From the NCBI GenBank assembly GCA_036346255.1, contig CM070618.1, positions 77,758,428 through 77,822,427 on the forward strand: 64,000 nt of DNA, given 5' to 3'. The first letter of the stretch is position 1; each line of letters starts with the position of its first letter. The position numbers were made by a program, and so were the translations under genes. This document shows, in pieces, positions 33,935-45,734 of this stretch. Below the pieces are notes generated by a model. The model was given only the letters and a program-made list of their open reading frames with translations. It was not told where the DNA came from and made no database searches. This DNA comes from Ampelocalamus luodianensis. Its lineage: Eukaryota; Streptophyta; Magnoliopsida; Poales; Poaceae.

Positions 33935-34745
33935 TTGAGTGCACCATGTGATAAACTTGTTGATTTACCTCTTGAGTTGAGTGCACCATGTGATAAAATA
34001 ATTGAATTGCCTCCTATTTTGAGTAATTCATGTGATGAGTCAATCGCATATAATGATCATGTGGAATTAGTTAGACATAAAGAAGTTTTGACTAGAATTT
34101 CTCCTGCTGATTCTTTACGTTACATTATATTGGTTCCACCTATGAAATTGTCATATGCTATGGAGAAAGTTTCTGTAATTGCATGTTCAAAATCCTTGTT
34201 TAGTGCCTACACCCCTGGATATAAGTTTAATTTAATTGAAGATTATGGTGTAGACAATCAATTTCTTGTATATTGAATATGCATAACTTGTGATCACATG
34301 GATGAATTGAAGCTTGTTGTTTTTAACAACAATTCTTGTGTGCTGAATTTTGTTGATCATCCAATACCTATGTGTTCATCTCTTATTGCACCATCTAGTA
34401 TTAATAACCTGAATAATGATGTTGAAGTATGAAAAAACTTACAGATCTTTCCACCCTTGCTAGATGAATTTGCTGTTGCTCAATTGAAATTTGATTATAT
34501 GTATGAACTTTGTTTGATTCCAAAAGTTGTAGCTTTGCCCATATGTGCTACCACTGCAAATTTACAACTTCGGAGATTTGAATTGCATAAATGCTTCACT
34601 TACATTTGCAAAACTAGTTGCAATAATTGTTGTGTTAGAAATTTTATTTTGCTCATTAACATATATGATTATTCTTCAGGTAATAATACAATGAGCTTGT
34701 ATGATTGCTGCTGTTTTATAACATTAATTGTGCAACAACGAAGAA
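33935..34745 (+). pseudogene. Post-gag reading frames of unknown function
   Basis: Two open segments (33935-34276 and 34457-34870, the latter running into the LTR) follow gag in the same orientation. The first has a duplicated phrase SAPCDK(L/I)(V/I)(D/E)LP. No similarity to protease, RT or integrase can be seen. They may be the decayed tail of a long gag-type protein. Confidence 0.35.
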
Positions 34746-34856
34746 CCGTTAAAACGGATGATATATACATATACCATGCATACACCTTGGCTTCTTTGTT
34801 ACTCTATTTCCAACTTATCAAAAGCCGTGGGTGGCTTTATTTTCAAGAAGGGGGAA

Positions 34857-35814
34857 TGATGAGGACATGACCCCTATGGATACAACTATATTTGCTATGC
34901 TTGTTGTTCCAATTACAAGAACTCGTACGCTTCACTTAAATTATCAGATGAGCTCATTTTTAGAAGTGCATTTATATTATATGAACTATATGATACTACC
35001 TAATGATGAAAATATATATTTATGTAGCACCACGTCACTTTTCGTCAAAGCCAAGTAAGAGTATTTGTGTAGCACCACGTTACTTTTTGTCCAAACCAAG
35101 TAAGAGTTCGAGCTGAACATATTTTGGAATCCAATTCGGCCTCCAGAGACAGCACTGACTTCAAACATGCATAACTTTCACATACGGAGTCTGTTGGAGC
35201 TCTACAAGTACTTGGTGGAAAGCTTATCTTGTCCTCTTTCCAATGGATCCAGCCCCACCTCCAAATTCCTTCTAAGCACGCCGCAATTGCCAAAACAGTT
35301 TGACACTGATTCTGATTTCAAGAGCAAAGGTGTTGCGCCACCTCTACTTGGGCCTATGGGCCTTGTAACCCTAGGCCGTAGTGTTCACATGAATAGTGTC
35401 ATCGCCCCTCCCTTCTCCTCTTCCTCCTTCATATAGTGGCCGCCACCCTTAGGGTTTGGTGGATTTCGTTGAGTTAAAAGTTAGCTACATTGTAACTTCG
35501 TGTATTGACTTGTATCGACTAGACCAACCCTGAATACCGCTTTGGAATCCCACATTATTGAATATATCAATCTTATTTGCAATTTTAAATTGCCTATTAT
35601 TTTGTTCTTGCGTGTTCTTCGATTGTATGCAGGAATAGACCTTCGTAGTCAGGTCGATCGTGCTTCTAGCAAGATCGATAACAATCTTGAAGTTGGTTCA
35701 GCGATTGCCGGGCTTATTGGTCGTGTGCGATTGGTAGCCGAATTGTGAAAGTCGTCTCCACCAAAATCGAGTTATCGTTATCATCGAAAGATCGAGACAC
35801 CTATTGTCGCATCA
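34857..35814 (+). repeat. 3' LTR of the gag-only element
   Basis: It begins TGATGAGGACATGACCCC right after the polypurine tract and ends CTATTGTCGCATCA. It contains a 45-bp tandem duplication at about 35019-35108 (TAGCACCACGT-ACTTTT-CAAA-CCAAGTAAGAG twice) that the 5' LTR lacks. Confidence 0.88.
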
Positions 35815-37019
35815 AGCTCTAGCTCCTCCTCCCATGAGGTTGCCGACGGTGACCTGCTTCTAGGTTCGGACCAACTGTTATACACGGGGCATCTATAACG
35901 GTCTGCCTGCACCTCAGGATAACGACCCAACAAATGAGTGCCCAACTCTTTGGGCCTCTTCAATAACCAGCTTGCGACAACATCAATGTAGGACCTTCTC
36001 CAAGAGTAGGCATGGACAACGGATGACGGAGGATCCGAAGAGGAAGAAGGGTGACGGGGAGGCTACTAGCGTATCTAGAGGGGAAGAGGACGGTGACAGC
36101 TGCAGGAGGTCAGCGACAGCTGGAGGGGCTGGGGGCATCTGGAGAGCACCTCGTGGTCGGATTGTCGTCTCGACGCTTGGCAGATCTAGCAACGTCATCG
36201 CGGTCGGTAGCAGCAGTAGAAAGCCGACGACCTCAAGCTCCTCTTCATCAGATCCGGTGGTGCCATGCGGGCTCACGTCTAGATCCGGTTGAATATAGAG
36301 CCGTAGGAGATGTTGGGCCCTCCACAAGTGCATGCCGCATCGGTGTGTTCGCTTCCGCGACACACCGCCTGCAAACCACCACTGCACTATCAATGTAGAT
36401 CTGGATTGAAGGGACCTTGCCGGTGAACAAACTGCTACCGAAGCTTCACGACATGGGGAGACACCGAAACACTGCCACACGTGCCACGCCATCCGGGCAG
36501 CGAGTGACCACCAGCGGCACACCAGCCACATGTAGCCCTCCCGAAGCCCTCCTCCCTGGGACCCTCCCGGTTGACGAACCACCGTCGCCGCCCATCGTGA
36601 CAACACGGGGCCCCGGGCCAGGTCTGACGGCAAGGTCCCCGGGGGCGGTAGATCACCCCCTAACCTGGACGGGGCACGGAGAGCTGGGGCCGACGGCGAC
36701 GCCTCGCCATGGACAAGGCACCTGGATCTAAGCCCAACAACGACGACATGACGGACAGGGAGGCTGCAAATCCGAAGAGGGAGGGAGTCGAGGACGACAG
36801 GGAGACTCAGGATCCTAGGCCAGCAGCGAAGAAATCCGGTGGAGACCGACGATTTGGCGACAAGGTGAAGGAGGTGTGCAAGGAGAGGGGAAGCCAGAAA
36901 GGGTAGAGGGAGCTGCAAGAAGAGGCCAAGGGGGGAGGGGGGTCAGAGGCCTCTCGCGTGGCGGCTGGAGGTCGCCTCCTGAGCGGCCGAAAGTGGCTCA
37001 GGAGATGACCAATCTTAGC

Positions 37020-37434
37020 CTGGCTCTTCTGTTTTATCCACGAGATACTACTAGTACTACGGTAGTATATATGGTGTTTGTTCAAGAAGGCCAGAACAAT
37101 CTATAAGATGGCCATCAATTTATGAAACGCAACGGCTTCGCCTCTCTTATCAGAAGCACAGGCTGTGTGAAACACGAGGAGACACGCGTAATTTGAGCCA
37201 AACATCTGCATATCCTGCTGCCATCTGCAGTAATCAACAATTTAAGATAGGCGTGCGTGGTTTAACTGTCTATAGCATCAGTTCAGTTAAGTATGCTTTG
37301 ATCAAAAAAGTTATTTATTGGTGTGTAGTTGCACGACTTAATTTGCTGCTGAGAAGGAACGAACGAATGATTGTGTCGTGCCCATTGATTGGAGAGGACT
37401 AGGACGAACTCAAAACCACCTTTTTTTTTATTCT
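37020..37434. other. Unassigned spacer
   Basis: This is the sequence between the LINE-like insertion and the MULE-like element. No gene, RNA or repeat was recognised. Confidence 0.3.
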
Positions 37435-39167
37435 GACGTTTTTTTCCAAAATAAATCATTTTACACAAATAAAGTATTTTTTTTTAACAAAATAACCCTT
37501 TGTCATTGGCACACCAGACGACTAGACCCAATCGCGCGTGGGCCAGGGATTAGCTGACGTGGGAGGCCTAGTCGCGCGAATAGAAACGCGACTGAGTCCT
37601 TCATTGGCCATGTGTCTCAATTGTGAGCTGGTGGCACGATCGAGGCGTCGTCTTGGAGCACGATCATTTGGACGAATCCGAGGACCGTCGAAGATCGATC
37701 GACTAAGCCCACCATGCGTTACGCCGGCAACATAAATAATTTTTTAAGATACAATTTAAATAAATTTATATTTAATTTTACAAAATTAAATGGTTGAGAG
37801 AGTTGTTTGTGAATAATTGTTAGTGACAAAAAAGCTCGAGTTTGCTGACTGCAATTATTTGTAAATCGTTTTACGTGGATGTTTACCCTTTTAAGTTTTT
37901 ACACAAATAACCCTAAATTTGGTAAAATATTTTGTAAACTTCGGTTTGAGCGAGACGAGAATATAGCAACGACAAGATTGCAAGGTTGGCATAACACTTG
38001 AGTATGAAGGTCTCAATTACTCAACGCGTAGGTTCTGATTAGATGCATATGTTTGCCTGGCTATTCCTACGATACAAATGGCTACACGATACAAATGGTT
38101 AGGTGTGTATGTTTCCCTACTCATCGGGAACCTGTCACTCTGGCGGAAGTGAAGTACGTATCTAGCTACGGTGCCGACCGTCTAGACTGCAGTTCAAAAG
38201 GTTGTACGGCCAAGTGGCGCCACCACCCTGATCTGCCATACCTAAACCCTAGACACTATTAAATTCAAAAAATATAAATGACCTAAAACCGGTATCCCTA
38301 GGTCTTGCGGATATAAACCTAAGCAACCTAGATTTTCTAATAATCGATTTACTAATAGAGGTGCACTAACATTTTTACTCCATAATAAATACATAAATAT
38401 CCTAAAATGTAACACTATACGCGACGTTAACCTGAACCTAACATAGCTGATCTACAACTACAACCCCAACTCTACCACTAAACTATATTTATTATTGCTA
38501 ACATAACATGTGTTTTATCAAAGTGGCCAACAAATTACATGAGCAGGACGAACTCACCACACAAAGACGAGTACATGGAGGCACTCCGAGCTGAAGTCAG
38601 GGTCTCCTCGTCCCTCTTCTCTCCTCTCCCTTCTTCTCCTCTTCTCCCCTCTCTTCTTGCTTCCCCTGCTCCCTTCGGTCTTCCTGCCGCGCGAGTTGGA
38701 AGCAGCCGGACGTATATTGGCCCCCTCAGTCATGACAGCGTGGTGCGACTGGGGTCACACGCTTGCCAATCGTGCGAGGGAAGCGTGATTGGCGTCACAC
38801 ACCTGCCAGTCACGCAAGGGAAGCGCGACTGGGTGTCTGGTTAACTGCGTGGCGCGACTTGGGTCACATGCTTGCCAATCGCGCGAGGGAAACGCAATTG
38901 GCGTCACGCACCTACCAGTCATGCAAAGGAAGTCCAACTGGGTGTTAGGCGTCTGCCAGTCGTGCTTCCCTCGCACGATTGGGCGACGTAGCTCAACGTC
39001 GTCTGCTCGTCGCGCGACTGAGTGTCGACAGGCCTCAAATCGTTGGCTCACCACGCGATTGAGCCTAGTCGTCAGTTGGGCTGGCAACTGAGGGTTTTTT
39101 TTAAATAAAATAAAATATAGGTTATTTTTATAAAATGATTAAAAATAGTTTATTTAGGGGAAAAATC
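37435..39167. mobile_element. Small MULE-like element with CGACT-rich ends
   Basis: The ends are AT-rich and weakly inverted: GACGTTTTTTTCCAAAATAAATC at the left, and GATTTTTCCCCTAAATAAAC read inward from 39167. Inside the ends are GC-rich words: GCGCGACT, CAATCGCGCG and, on the right (38700-39080), four or more copies of GCGACTGGGGTCACACGCTTGCC-type units with GCGAGGGAAGCG. The layout resembles the PMD-carrying MULE at 16519-21371, including a CT-rich tract inside the right end (38610-38660). No transposase or PMD core remains, and no 9-bp duplication was found, so edges are approximate. Confidence 0.5.
38735..39075. repeat. Subterminal repeats of the MULE-like element
   Basis: The units TGGCGCGACT-GGGTCACA-GCTTGCCAATCG and GCGAGGGAAGCG-GATTGGCGTCAC alternate about three times with changes. 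ORFs across them on both strands are repeat artefacts. Confidence 0.65.
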
Positions 39168-40662
39168 GAATCCTATCCATCACCATCTCCGTCTCCACCG
39201 GACAACGGCATAAAATAACTAGTATGTATATCCATTTTTCTCTTTTCCTTTCCTTTTTGATTCCTAATGTTGGCTTGGGTTGGTGGCCAATGATGCCGAC
39301 TATTAGAATCCACCGCATCATTGCTATAGATTGCTGCTGTTGCCAGTACAAGCTTAATGTGCAGTACTACTCTGAAAGTTGTTCGCTTTGTGTACTCCAA
39401 AAGTAGTTAGCTAATACTAGCTACTAATGCCAAACAGTCAGAAATGGTCCATGTGTGGTCGCTACTAGAATTCACTTGTCTGTCCAGCATTGACTATAGT
39501 ATGGGACAGCTCCATACCAAAGGCCCAGAGTAAGGGAGCCTGTCTATTTTGTTACCTGATCTGCCATTCTTGTCATAAGTACGCATGTTTGTTTGCTATG
39601 CCAAGATGGGTATGGAAACAAGTAATAGAGTTCAGCAATTCTGAGCCCTGACATGACAATGGATCACCATATATGCATGACGAAGATGACGTTGATATAC
39701 TCCCATTTGGGCTTTGACTGCCGTTTTTGCAAGCTAACTTGTTAAGAGGCGATCCTCCTAGTCCTAGTGTATAGAGTAGCATGCTTGAACCATCATCAAC
39801 CATGCGTGGAGCGTGAAGATGATAGAACAAGCATGCTTCCATTCTACGTAGGGTGAAAATATTTAGTTATCGATACTAGGCAACGATTACAAATGCAGCT
39901 TTCTTTCATAATACTAACATCCATTTCATGCTGATGATGCAGATCTCAGTACTAAGCGTGATCTACAAACAATGCAGATGTTTGTATAATAAACGTACAG
40001 TTGTCATGGCGCCACCACTAAGACCACTTATTCCTAAAAACTCTCTTGAACTAACTAATCCATTTCCTTTTTTCGAGAGCACACAAAAGCTTTGCACGTA
40101 ATTTCGTTATAAGAAAATGAATCCATCTCCTTTTAAAAAAAGTTTAAAGTAATCATCAATTCGGCGGCACTTCTATCGTTTTAGTATAAACTATGTATGT
40201 TGCTTCATCAACCTTATATCTACACCAACTACACATCTGCTGTGTTCCTGCATCCGGCAAAACCAACCAAGGGGATAAACTTTTTACCTTAAGTAAATGT
40301 AGACAGTGCCACTCCAGAATCCACCATGTCTCTGTATATGTTACTCATTAACAGGTTCGTTATGCATGATTGATTCATGAAGATGATATGAGCAGAACTG
40401 TAGAGGCTTTTATTTCTCTCAAATTAAGTGTTTTTATTATGTAATTCTTAACTTCTTATACAGTTCTTGAAACAAGTGTACAACATGAGGATTTATGTAT
40501 GGTTCATATACTCAGCTTATTTAAAGTCACTTACATAACAGCCATGCGATCATTAACATGGCTGCTCCAAAGCAATACCAGTTTCTCCAAGCATATGGGT
40601 ATGTATGTATACCTGCAAAAATCACCATATTTATGGTTCTCTTTCATTTCACTTGTGTACTG
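39168..40662. other. Intergenic region downstream of the RPB5 gene
   Basis: The part next to 40662 should hold the 3' untranslated region of the minus-strand RPB5 gene. I could not fix a polyadenylation site. The remainder is AT-rich and featureless to my reading. Confidence 0.4.
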
Positions 40663-43600
40663 TCATACAACATAGCGATATGTAACGTATCTGCCTGCCG
40701 TCTCACTGGGCCTGATGATCTTCACAACCTGTCCTCGTCTGAGGCCATAGTACCTTGCAATAGGGTCCGTAATTTGTATTCTTGGAAGCTGTTTGGTCCA
40801 ATTGCATTCAGAAGCAAAAGAGAGATGGGTTACATACTAGTAAGCATGTGCAAACATACTGAAAAATGCAGAGGGTATCATGCACACAGAAGTGATTCAG
40901 TGGTTAATGTGGGTTAGAGTCATAACCAGTGCTCTTGCTTCATACAAAATAGTGTATTCCATGCATGCTCATGGAACAGATGACCTGATTAGGTAACATC
41001 TACTAGAAATGTCTAAAGCACATATAGTTATTGCAACTAAAAATGAACAAAAGAAGGCTCAAATTGACTATTGAAGATTTTTTCTTTTTGCCGCTGCCCA
41101 ACTACTGAAGATGTTGAGGCTAGAAATGTTATCAACACTTCTACTAGTAAAAAACCTTTCATTTCTTTGATGTTGACCATATTACTACATTAGGGAAGTA
41201 GATATATCATTGGCTCAACTGATGCCAAAAGTAAGCGTAAATTTGCAAGTGTCAATAAGTAGCAATACCTGAGTTTCCTTTAATGTATACCGCTCCAATA
41301 ATGTCTTCTTTTCCTCATTAGTAAGCACTTGATGCTCAGGAACAAGAACATGCTCCTTGATATTTATAAGCAATTCAGCTTCCTGGTCATTGCTTCAGAT
41401 ATAAGGCAGACCAGAGTAAAATAGATTCGGACCAAGTTCTGGTCCTTTTGTCCTAACAGTCAAATTAAAGTGCAGCAATATGTAGCTTCTTGGCGTGCAA
41501 GGCTAACCTGGAAAACTTCCAAGTGGATCTTTGGTTCTAGCTCTAGAAGAAATGACTTTGCAAATGGAGTGAGGTTCTGTTGTACAGCCAATACAGCTCT
41601 AGAGACATTCTCAGCTTTCATCATTTCAACGTACTTCTTTATGTGTTTCATCCCCACCTTGTCATCGTTAGGAAAGAAAACGTATATCTGATTCCAGACA
41701 GAGAAAACAAATTAAGTGATTGAAAAGGACTGCTAAATGCAACTGTAAATATTAAATTTAACCAACAACCTCGCTTTTCAGGAGTACTTAAGGTTATCGT
41801 GCTTTGCAAAGACAACATTTCAATATTTGATATCTGAAATCGGCCAAATTTGCAGTTAGTCTGAACGTTCGGTCTCACAGTGCCCCTGAACTTAAATATT
41901 TCTGCATCACTTTGAAACCTCAGTCAGCTTATACAAAATGAAGTTTTTCTCTTAGGAGTAAACATTTTCCTTAGAAGTACCCTCTTGGCCTAAAAATGCA
42001 GCAAGTAGAGCAGTCACTGATACCTAGATGAAGCATAGGATCTGCTGCAGTAGTTGTGGAGATCATGGGTAGATTATCCTAATCTTAGTGTGTTGAACAA
42101 TTGGTAATGATGTTAAGGTGTTTGGAAGAAACCCTCGGGTTTAGCGGCACAGTTTAGCTAACTGTCAGGCATCAGACGGTCTAACCGGCCATGTGGGTGG
42201 TTTGACCGGCCAGTGGCTGGCGGTCTAACTGGCCCTAGGGTGGCGGTCGGACCGACAAAATGTGGTGGTATGACGGGCCGAAGTTTGAAAAGTGGAATTT
42301 TGGGGAACGCTTTAAAACACTTGTGTAGGAGTGTTAGAAGGTGAGTTTGCACCAGGTATCATGAAAAATGGATTTTCAAGACAAAACTAGATAGAGTTTG
42401 AAATTTCCTAAGAAGATGTGACCAAGACTTTGGGAAAAATTCTGTAGCGGTCAGGCCGGCCTGCTGGGAGTCAGACCGGCCAGAGGAGCTTTAGGCACCG
42501 GTAAGGCGATGAAATTTGTGGATTTGGCAAAAGTCATGGGATTCAGTGCATAGGTATTGCATGATACATGTTTTGGCTAAAGTGGGTCAAGTTGCGAGGA
42601 ACTTGTGCTCAGAATCAATTTTTGGTCTATTGTTGTTCAGGTGACTTGGAGTTAACAACGAGGATGATTGGAACTAAGCTAGGAGAGCTGAGGTCTAGAA
42701 TGATCGAGGGTGACGGGTGAAGTGGTTGGATTCAAGCATGGTGCAAAATGGACAAGAACGACCGAACGGGAAGTTCGGTGCAACGGGTTGCATAAAGTGG
42801 CTTAGGGTTAGTACAAGTGTCATGGTAGTTTCAGTGGGAACCGGATGAAAGAGTCTTGCCGACATGAAGAGAGTCATAGATGAACCTACGCGTGGCGCAG
42901 CATGGGATTGCCTCACGTTGATTGGACTCGGCCTTTGAAGAAGCATCGAGAAGGGGTATTTTGGTGTCTTCGCCAAAATACGGGTTTGGTGACCTTAGAG
43001 AAACCGCCAATGTTCGCTAAGGTGCTAGGCGCTAGTCGAGCGGCAAACCAGCGTCTAGCACCTAATCGATAATTAGACGGGCCTAGGCGGCCGCCTAAGC
43101 TAGATTAATTGGCTAGGCGGAAGGGTGTTGCCTAGCACCTAGGCGTTGCCTAGGCAGGCTAGGCTGCAGGCTTTTAGAACACTGGAAACCACGGCGCAAG
43201 ATGGTGCAAAGAAGAGGCAGTTTATGTCAAGAGAAGATGAAGATAACGAAGAGACGGATTCAAGAGACACGATTCGTCATCCGTTTTGAGAAGCGTACGT
43301 GAGTGTATATCCGTTTGTGTGTGAGCTTAATGGGTGTCCGATAAGATTTTCTCTCTAGACCTACATCCACTGTAAAAGGGAGGGGTGCAGTATTTACACC
43401 CACCAACTCAAGCCTAAGAAACCCTAATTTGTGATTTGAGAAAAGTGGAGATAAAGGAGGCTAGGGATTGAGAGAGATTGATTGATTAAGTGCTTAAGTG
43501 TTGATCTTTTATCCTCTACGGTGGAGTGGTTGTAAACTAACAATCTTTTGAATCAATCTAAGCAAAATTTGCCTAAAGATGAGTTCTATTTTGTTCTTGC

Positions 43601-44939
43601 TTTTTTTGATGCCTTAAGGATTTTTGTATTCCTAGGGTTTTGATTTGATTTTTTGCTGTGATTTAGCTTGCTACGACTTGTGGGAATTGATCTATGGTTA
43701 TCTTGGCCATCTTCCATCCACGAGCAAGCTTTTGGATCAAAGTTTGATTTTTCCTGGTTTTCGTGCATTCTTGAGCTCGATCAAGAAATTTGTGGAATCT
43801 TGTCTTCGATTGTCCCCGATCATCGATTGAAATAGGTTCATGACCTTCTTGATGAGCTATGTTTGAAATCTTAGAGGATTTGGATATCGAAATCAAAAGA
43901 TAGATCGATTTGAGATCATTTCGAGCTGTTGTTCCTGCAGCCGACGGTCAGAGCGGCCAACCAACGGCGGTCAGACTAGTCGTGAGGTTTGTCCTGCGGT
44001 TTTTCCAGTTTCAATGCAAGACTTCGCTATATTTTTGTATCTGTGATATTCACAACTTCCATAGCTATTGGAGTGAAGAAAAAGTTGAATACCGGGATGG
44101 TGAAAAAGATAGGTGCTTCTATTCACCCCCTCTAGTCGTCTTTTCGGTCCATCAGTAGTTTAGCATTCCAACAAGTTATGCGGTTGCAAATGGGAAATGT
44201 GATTTGGAATCGGATTATCCTGCTGAATTAAGGGGCGAAAAAAGAGGAGAAGAAAAAAAAATCTGAATTGATCTGAATTGTTAGTTGTCATCACTCATCA
44301 AGCAGGCAGCATGCTCGAGCGGATCAGCAAAATGTTGCCAAAAGCAGTCATAGTAGCCGATTTTCTGCACTACGACTCCAGAGGGCAAGCAGGGCTCAGG
44401 TAGAGGCTAGTCCTCGTAGCAGACAAGCAATTGCAGCGAAACAAATCGCCTGGCGCAACGTGCACAGCGGAGCACCCCCAGTATTATTCCCCAAGCTAAA
44501 CAGTAGATGCCATGGGCATGATCTGGCCTAAGCTACTCGATCGCAGATCAAATCTCGGTAGAACCGATCGAGCTCTACGGACTTGAACACACGTATCGAT
44601 CAAGAAACGGATCGCAGGTGCCGATCAACGAAGAGGAAAAACAGAGAGCTGGATCGATCGAACAGCAGCTACATACATCTCTCTGATCATGATCAGGAAG
44701 AGGAAGCATGGAGGGGTTGACCTGACCTGATCGGAGGGGTCGTTCTTCTTGTACTTGTTGATGAGGAGGTCCTCGCGGTGGAAGGACTCGCCGTACTTGC
44801 GGAGGAAGTCGCGGCGGCCCATGGCCAGCTCGTGCTCCACCACCAGGTACCCCCTGTCCCGCAGCATCTGCATCACCGTCCGCCGGATCCGCACCAGCCG
44901 CCCCACCATCGCCTCCTCCGTCACCAGGCCCGCCGACAT
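40663..44939 (-). CDS. NRPB5: RNA polymerase shared subunit RPB5 (RPABC1)
   Basis: Four coding exons join in frame to 210 aa: 44939-44727, 41687-41508, 41382-41269 and 40788-40663 (stop TGA at 40665-40663). All introns are GT-AG. RPB5 is shared by Pol I, II and III, and in plants the conserved form also serves Pol IV; it lies in the lower jaw near incoming DNA. The N-terminal jaw domain is recognised by VRIRRTVMQMLRDRGYLV and IYVFFPNDDKVGMK. The assembly domain is recognised by INIKEHVLVPEHQVL, KKTLLERYTLKETQ and the C-terminal end LPRIQITDP...RPSETAGRYVTYRYVV. The length equals the eukaryotic norm (about 205-215). The start MSAGLVTEE was chosen because the frame upstream is GC-rich and unlike the family. 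The C-terminal part favours the NRPB5 class over the diverged Pol V form NRPE5. Intron 1 (3.04 kb) holds a 2.1-kb solo LTR. Confidence 0.93.
42165..42285. repeat. GACCGGCC-type repeats in the intronic LTR
   Basis: The words GGTCTAACCGGCC, GGTTTGACCGGCC, GGTCTAACTGGCC and GGTCGGACCGAC follow one another at about 25-base spacing. Related words return at 42450-42482 and about 43942-43975. Confidence 0.65.
43008..43184. mobile_element. hAT-type MITE nested in the intronic LTR
   Basis: Termini are CAATGTTC (43008) and GAACACTG (ending 43184). An 8-bp duplication GAAACCGC/GAAACCAC (43000-43007, 43185-43192; seven of eight) flanks it. The interior is built of CCTAGGCG/CGCCTAGG words that can fold extensively. 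It is non-coding and younger than the LTR around it. Confidence 0.8.
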
Positions 44940-45493
44940 CTCCTCCTTGCTCCCTTCCTTCGCTTCGCTTTCGAGGTGAGAAGAGAAGCTGAGGGCGACG
45001 TCGTCGTCCCACCCACCGCTGCTCCACTCCAGTAGCCCAGTGGGCGGATAAAATATTGCTCCCTTATTCGGATATGCGCGAGGAGCTGCGTGCCTTGCAA
45101 GTTGCGGCGGTGGATGACGCGTGGGGCCCTGGGAGCAGGCGGGAATGATTACCATTGCCATTGCCAATGCCATTACCATTTACCAGAATACCAGGGGCGT
45201 CGGGCCGGGCTCTCAGCTCTCCCGTCGGCGTTGGCGGCTTGGCTACTCTCGACTCTTTTCTGAAGCCAAGATTGGAGATCTGTGTGACTCACAGCGACTG
45301 TAACTGAGTAAACTGCATGCAGGAGGAGGAAAGTAGGAAACAGACCGAGAGGCATCGTTGCAAGTGCGCCTTACCACAAAAGGCCAGGTTGGGTGAGTTC
45401 AGATCTGGGCTGAACCTGCATTGTCACACCTAAAAGCAGTTGGGCTTGATCAAGCTTCTTCTCTAGGACGCATTTTTGACCCATGCGATGATA
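44940..45493. promoter_or_regulatory. 5' leader and proximal promoter of the RPB5 gene
   Basis: Directly upstream of the RPB5 start codon (reading leftwards) is a GA-rich leader. Further out, near 45150-45180, is a run of GCCATTACCATT-type simple repeats. No TATA box was obvious, which is common for housekeeping genes. ORFs here are shadows. Confidence 0.4.
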
Positions 45494-45732
45494 CTCCCTC
45501 CCTCCCGTCCAAAAAAATAAATCGTTTTGGAACACATACAGCTAAACTTTTTTAAAAAATAGAGCTATCGATACCCTTTTAAATATTTAGATTAGATGTC
45601 GTGAAAAGTACTTTTATAATATTATAATTTATTAGATTTTACAAATATATTATAATAGTAATTAGTGAATAAAGTTATATTTTAGAGCTGTGCCGATGTA
45701 AAAAAACGGCTTGTTTTTTGAATTAGAGGGAG
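45494..45732. mobile_element. Stowaway MITE (Tc1/mariner)
   Basis: It starts CTCCCTCCCTCCCGTCC and ends GAATTAGAGGGAG, with the TA target on both sides (45492-45493, 45733-45734). It is 239 bases long with an AT-rich interior. It lies about 550 bp upstream of the RPB5 start codon. Confidence 0.9.
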
Positions 45733-45734
45733 TA

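Larger units (their letters stand above)
30199..35814 (+). mobile_element. Gag-only (non-autonomous) LTR retrotransposon
   Basis: Two LTRs (30199-31086, 34857-35814) flank a 3.77-kb interior. A primer site TGGTATTAGAG follows the 5' LTR, close to the usual initiator-Met site TGGTATCAGAG. The polypurine tract AAGAAGGGGGAA precedes the 3' LTR. The interior has a gag-like gene and a low-complexity leader but no protease, RT, RNase H or integrase. The target duplication is AACTC/AGCTC (four of five). The LTRs differ by many substitutions, so it is not recent. It sits inside the LINE-like insertion and is younger than it. Confidence 0.85.
29707..37006 (-). mobile_element. LINE-like retroposon (about 1.7 kb) with nested LTR element
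   Basis: A perfect 13-bp duplication GACCAATCTTAGC lies at 29694-29706 and 37007-37019. On the minus strand the inserted sequence starts at 37006 with a GC-rich leader-like region. It ends at the left with TTATTAATATAATTGGCAAC, CTCGCCCGTTTCTAAAAAAA and the tail, the style of plant L1 3' ends. Taking out the nested LTR retrotransposon (30199-35814) leaves about 1.68 kb. No reverse transcriptase is present. The 311-codon minus frame at 35983-36918 is GC-rich with no domain and is likely leader sequence. It is either an internally deleted LINE or a non-autonomous relative using LINE machinery. Confidence 0.8.
42055..44154 (-). mobile_element. Solo LTR in intron 1 of the RPB5 gene
   Basis: On the minus strand it runs from TGATGGACCGAAAAG to ATGATCTCCACA. 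It has a perfect 5-bp duplication GTAGT (42050-42054, 44155-44159). The head motif GACTAGAGGGGGTGAATAG follows about 15 bases from its start, as in the LTR at 12582. It lies in the same direction as the gene, far from both splice sites. It contains GG-CTAACCGGCC/GACCGGCC repeats and a nested hAT MITE, and no coding region. Confidence 0.85.

Noticed and set aside
35983..36918. 311-codon open frame on the minus strand
   Set aside because: It lies in the GC-rich leader-like part of the LINE-type insertion, has biased composition and shows no domain.
37435..39167. 9-bp duplication for the small MULE-like element
   Set aside because: Candidate flanks TTTTATTCT and GAATCCTAT do not match; boundaries are left approximate.
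44575..45027. 150-codon minus-strand frame overlapping RPB5 exon 1
   Set aside because: It is the shadow frame of the RPB5 exon; the true frame gives the conserved family sequence.
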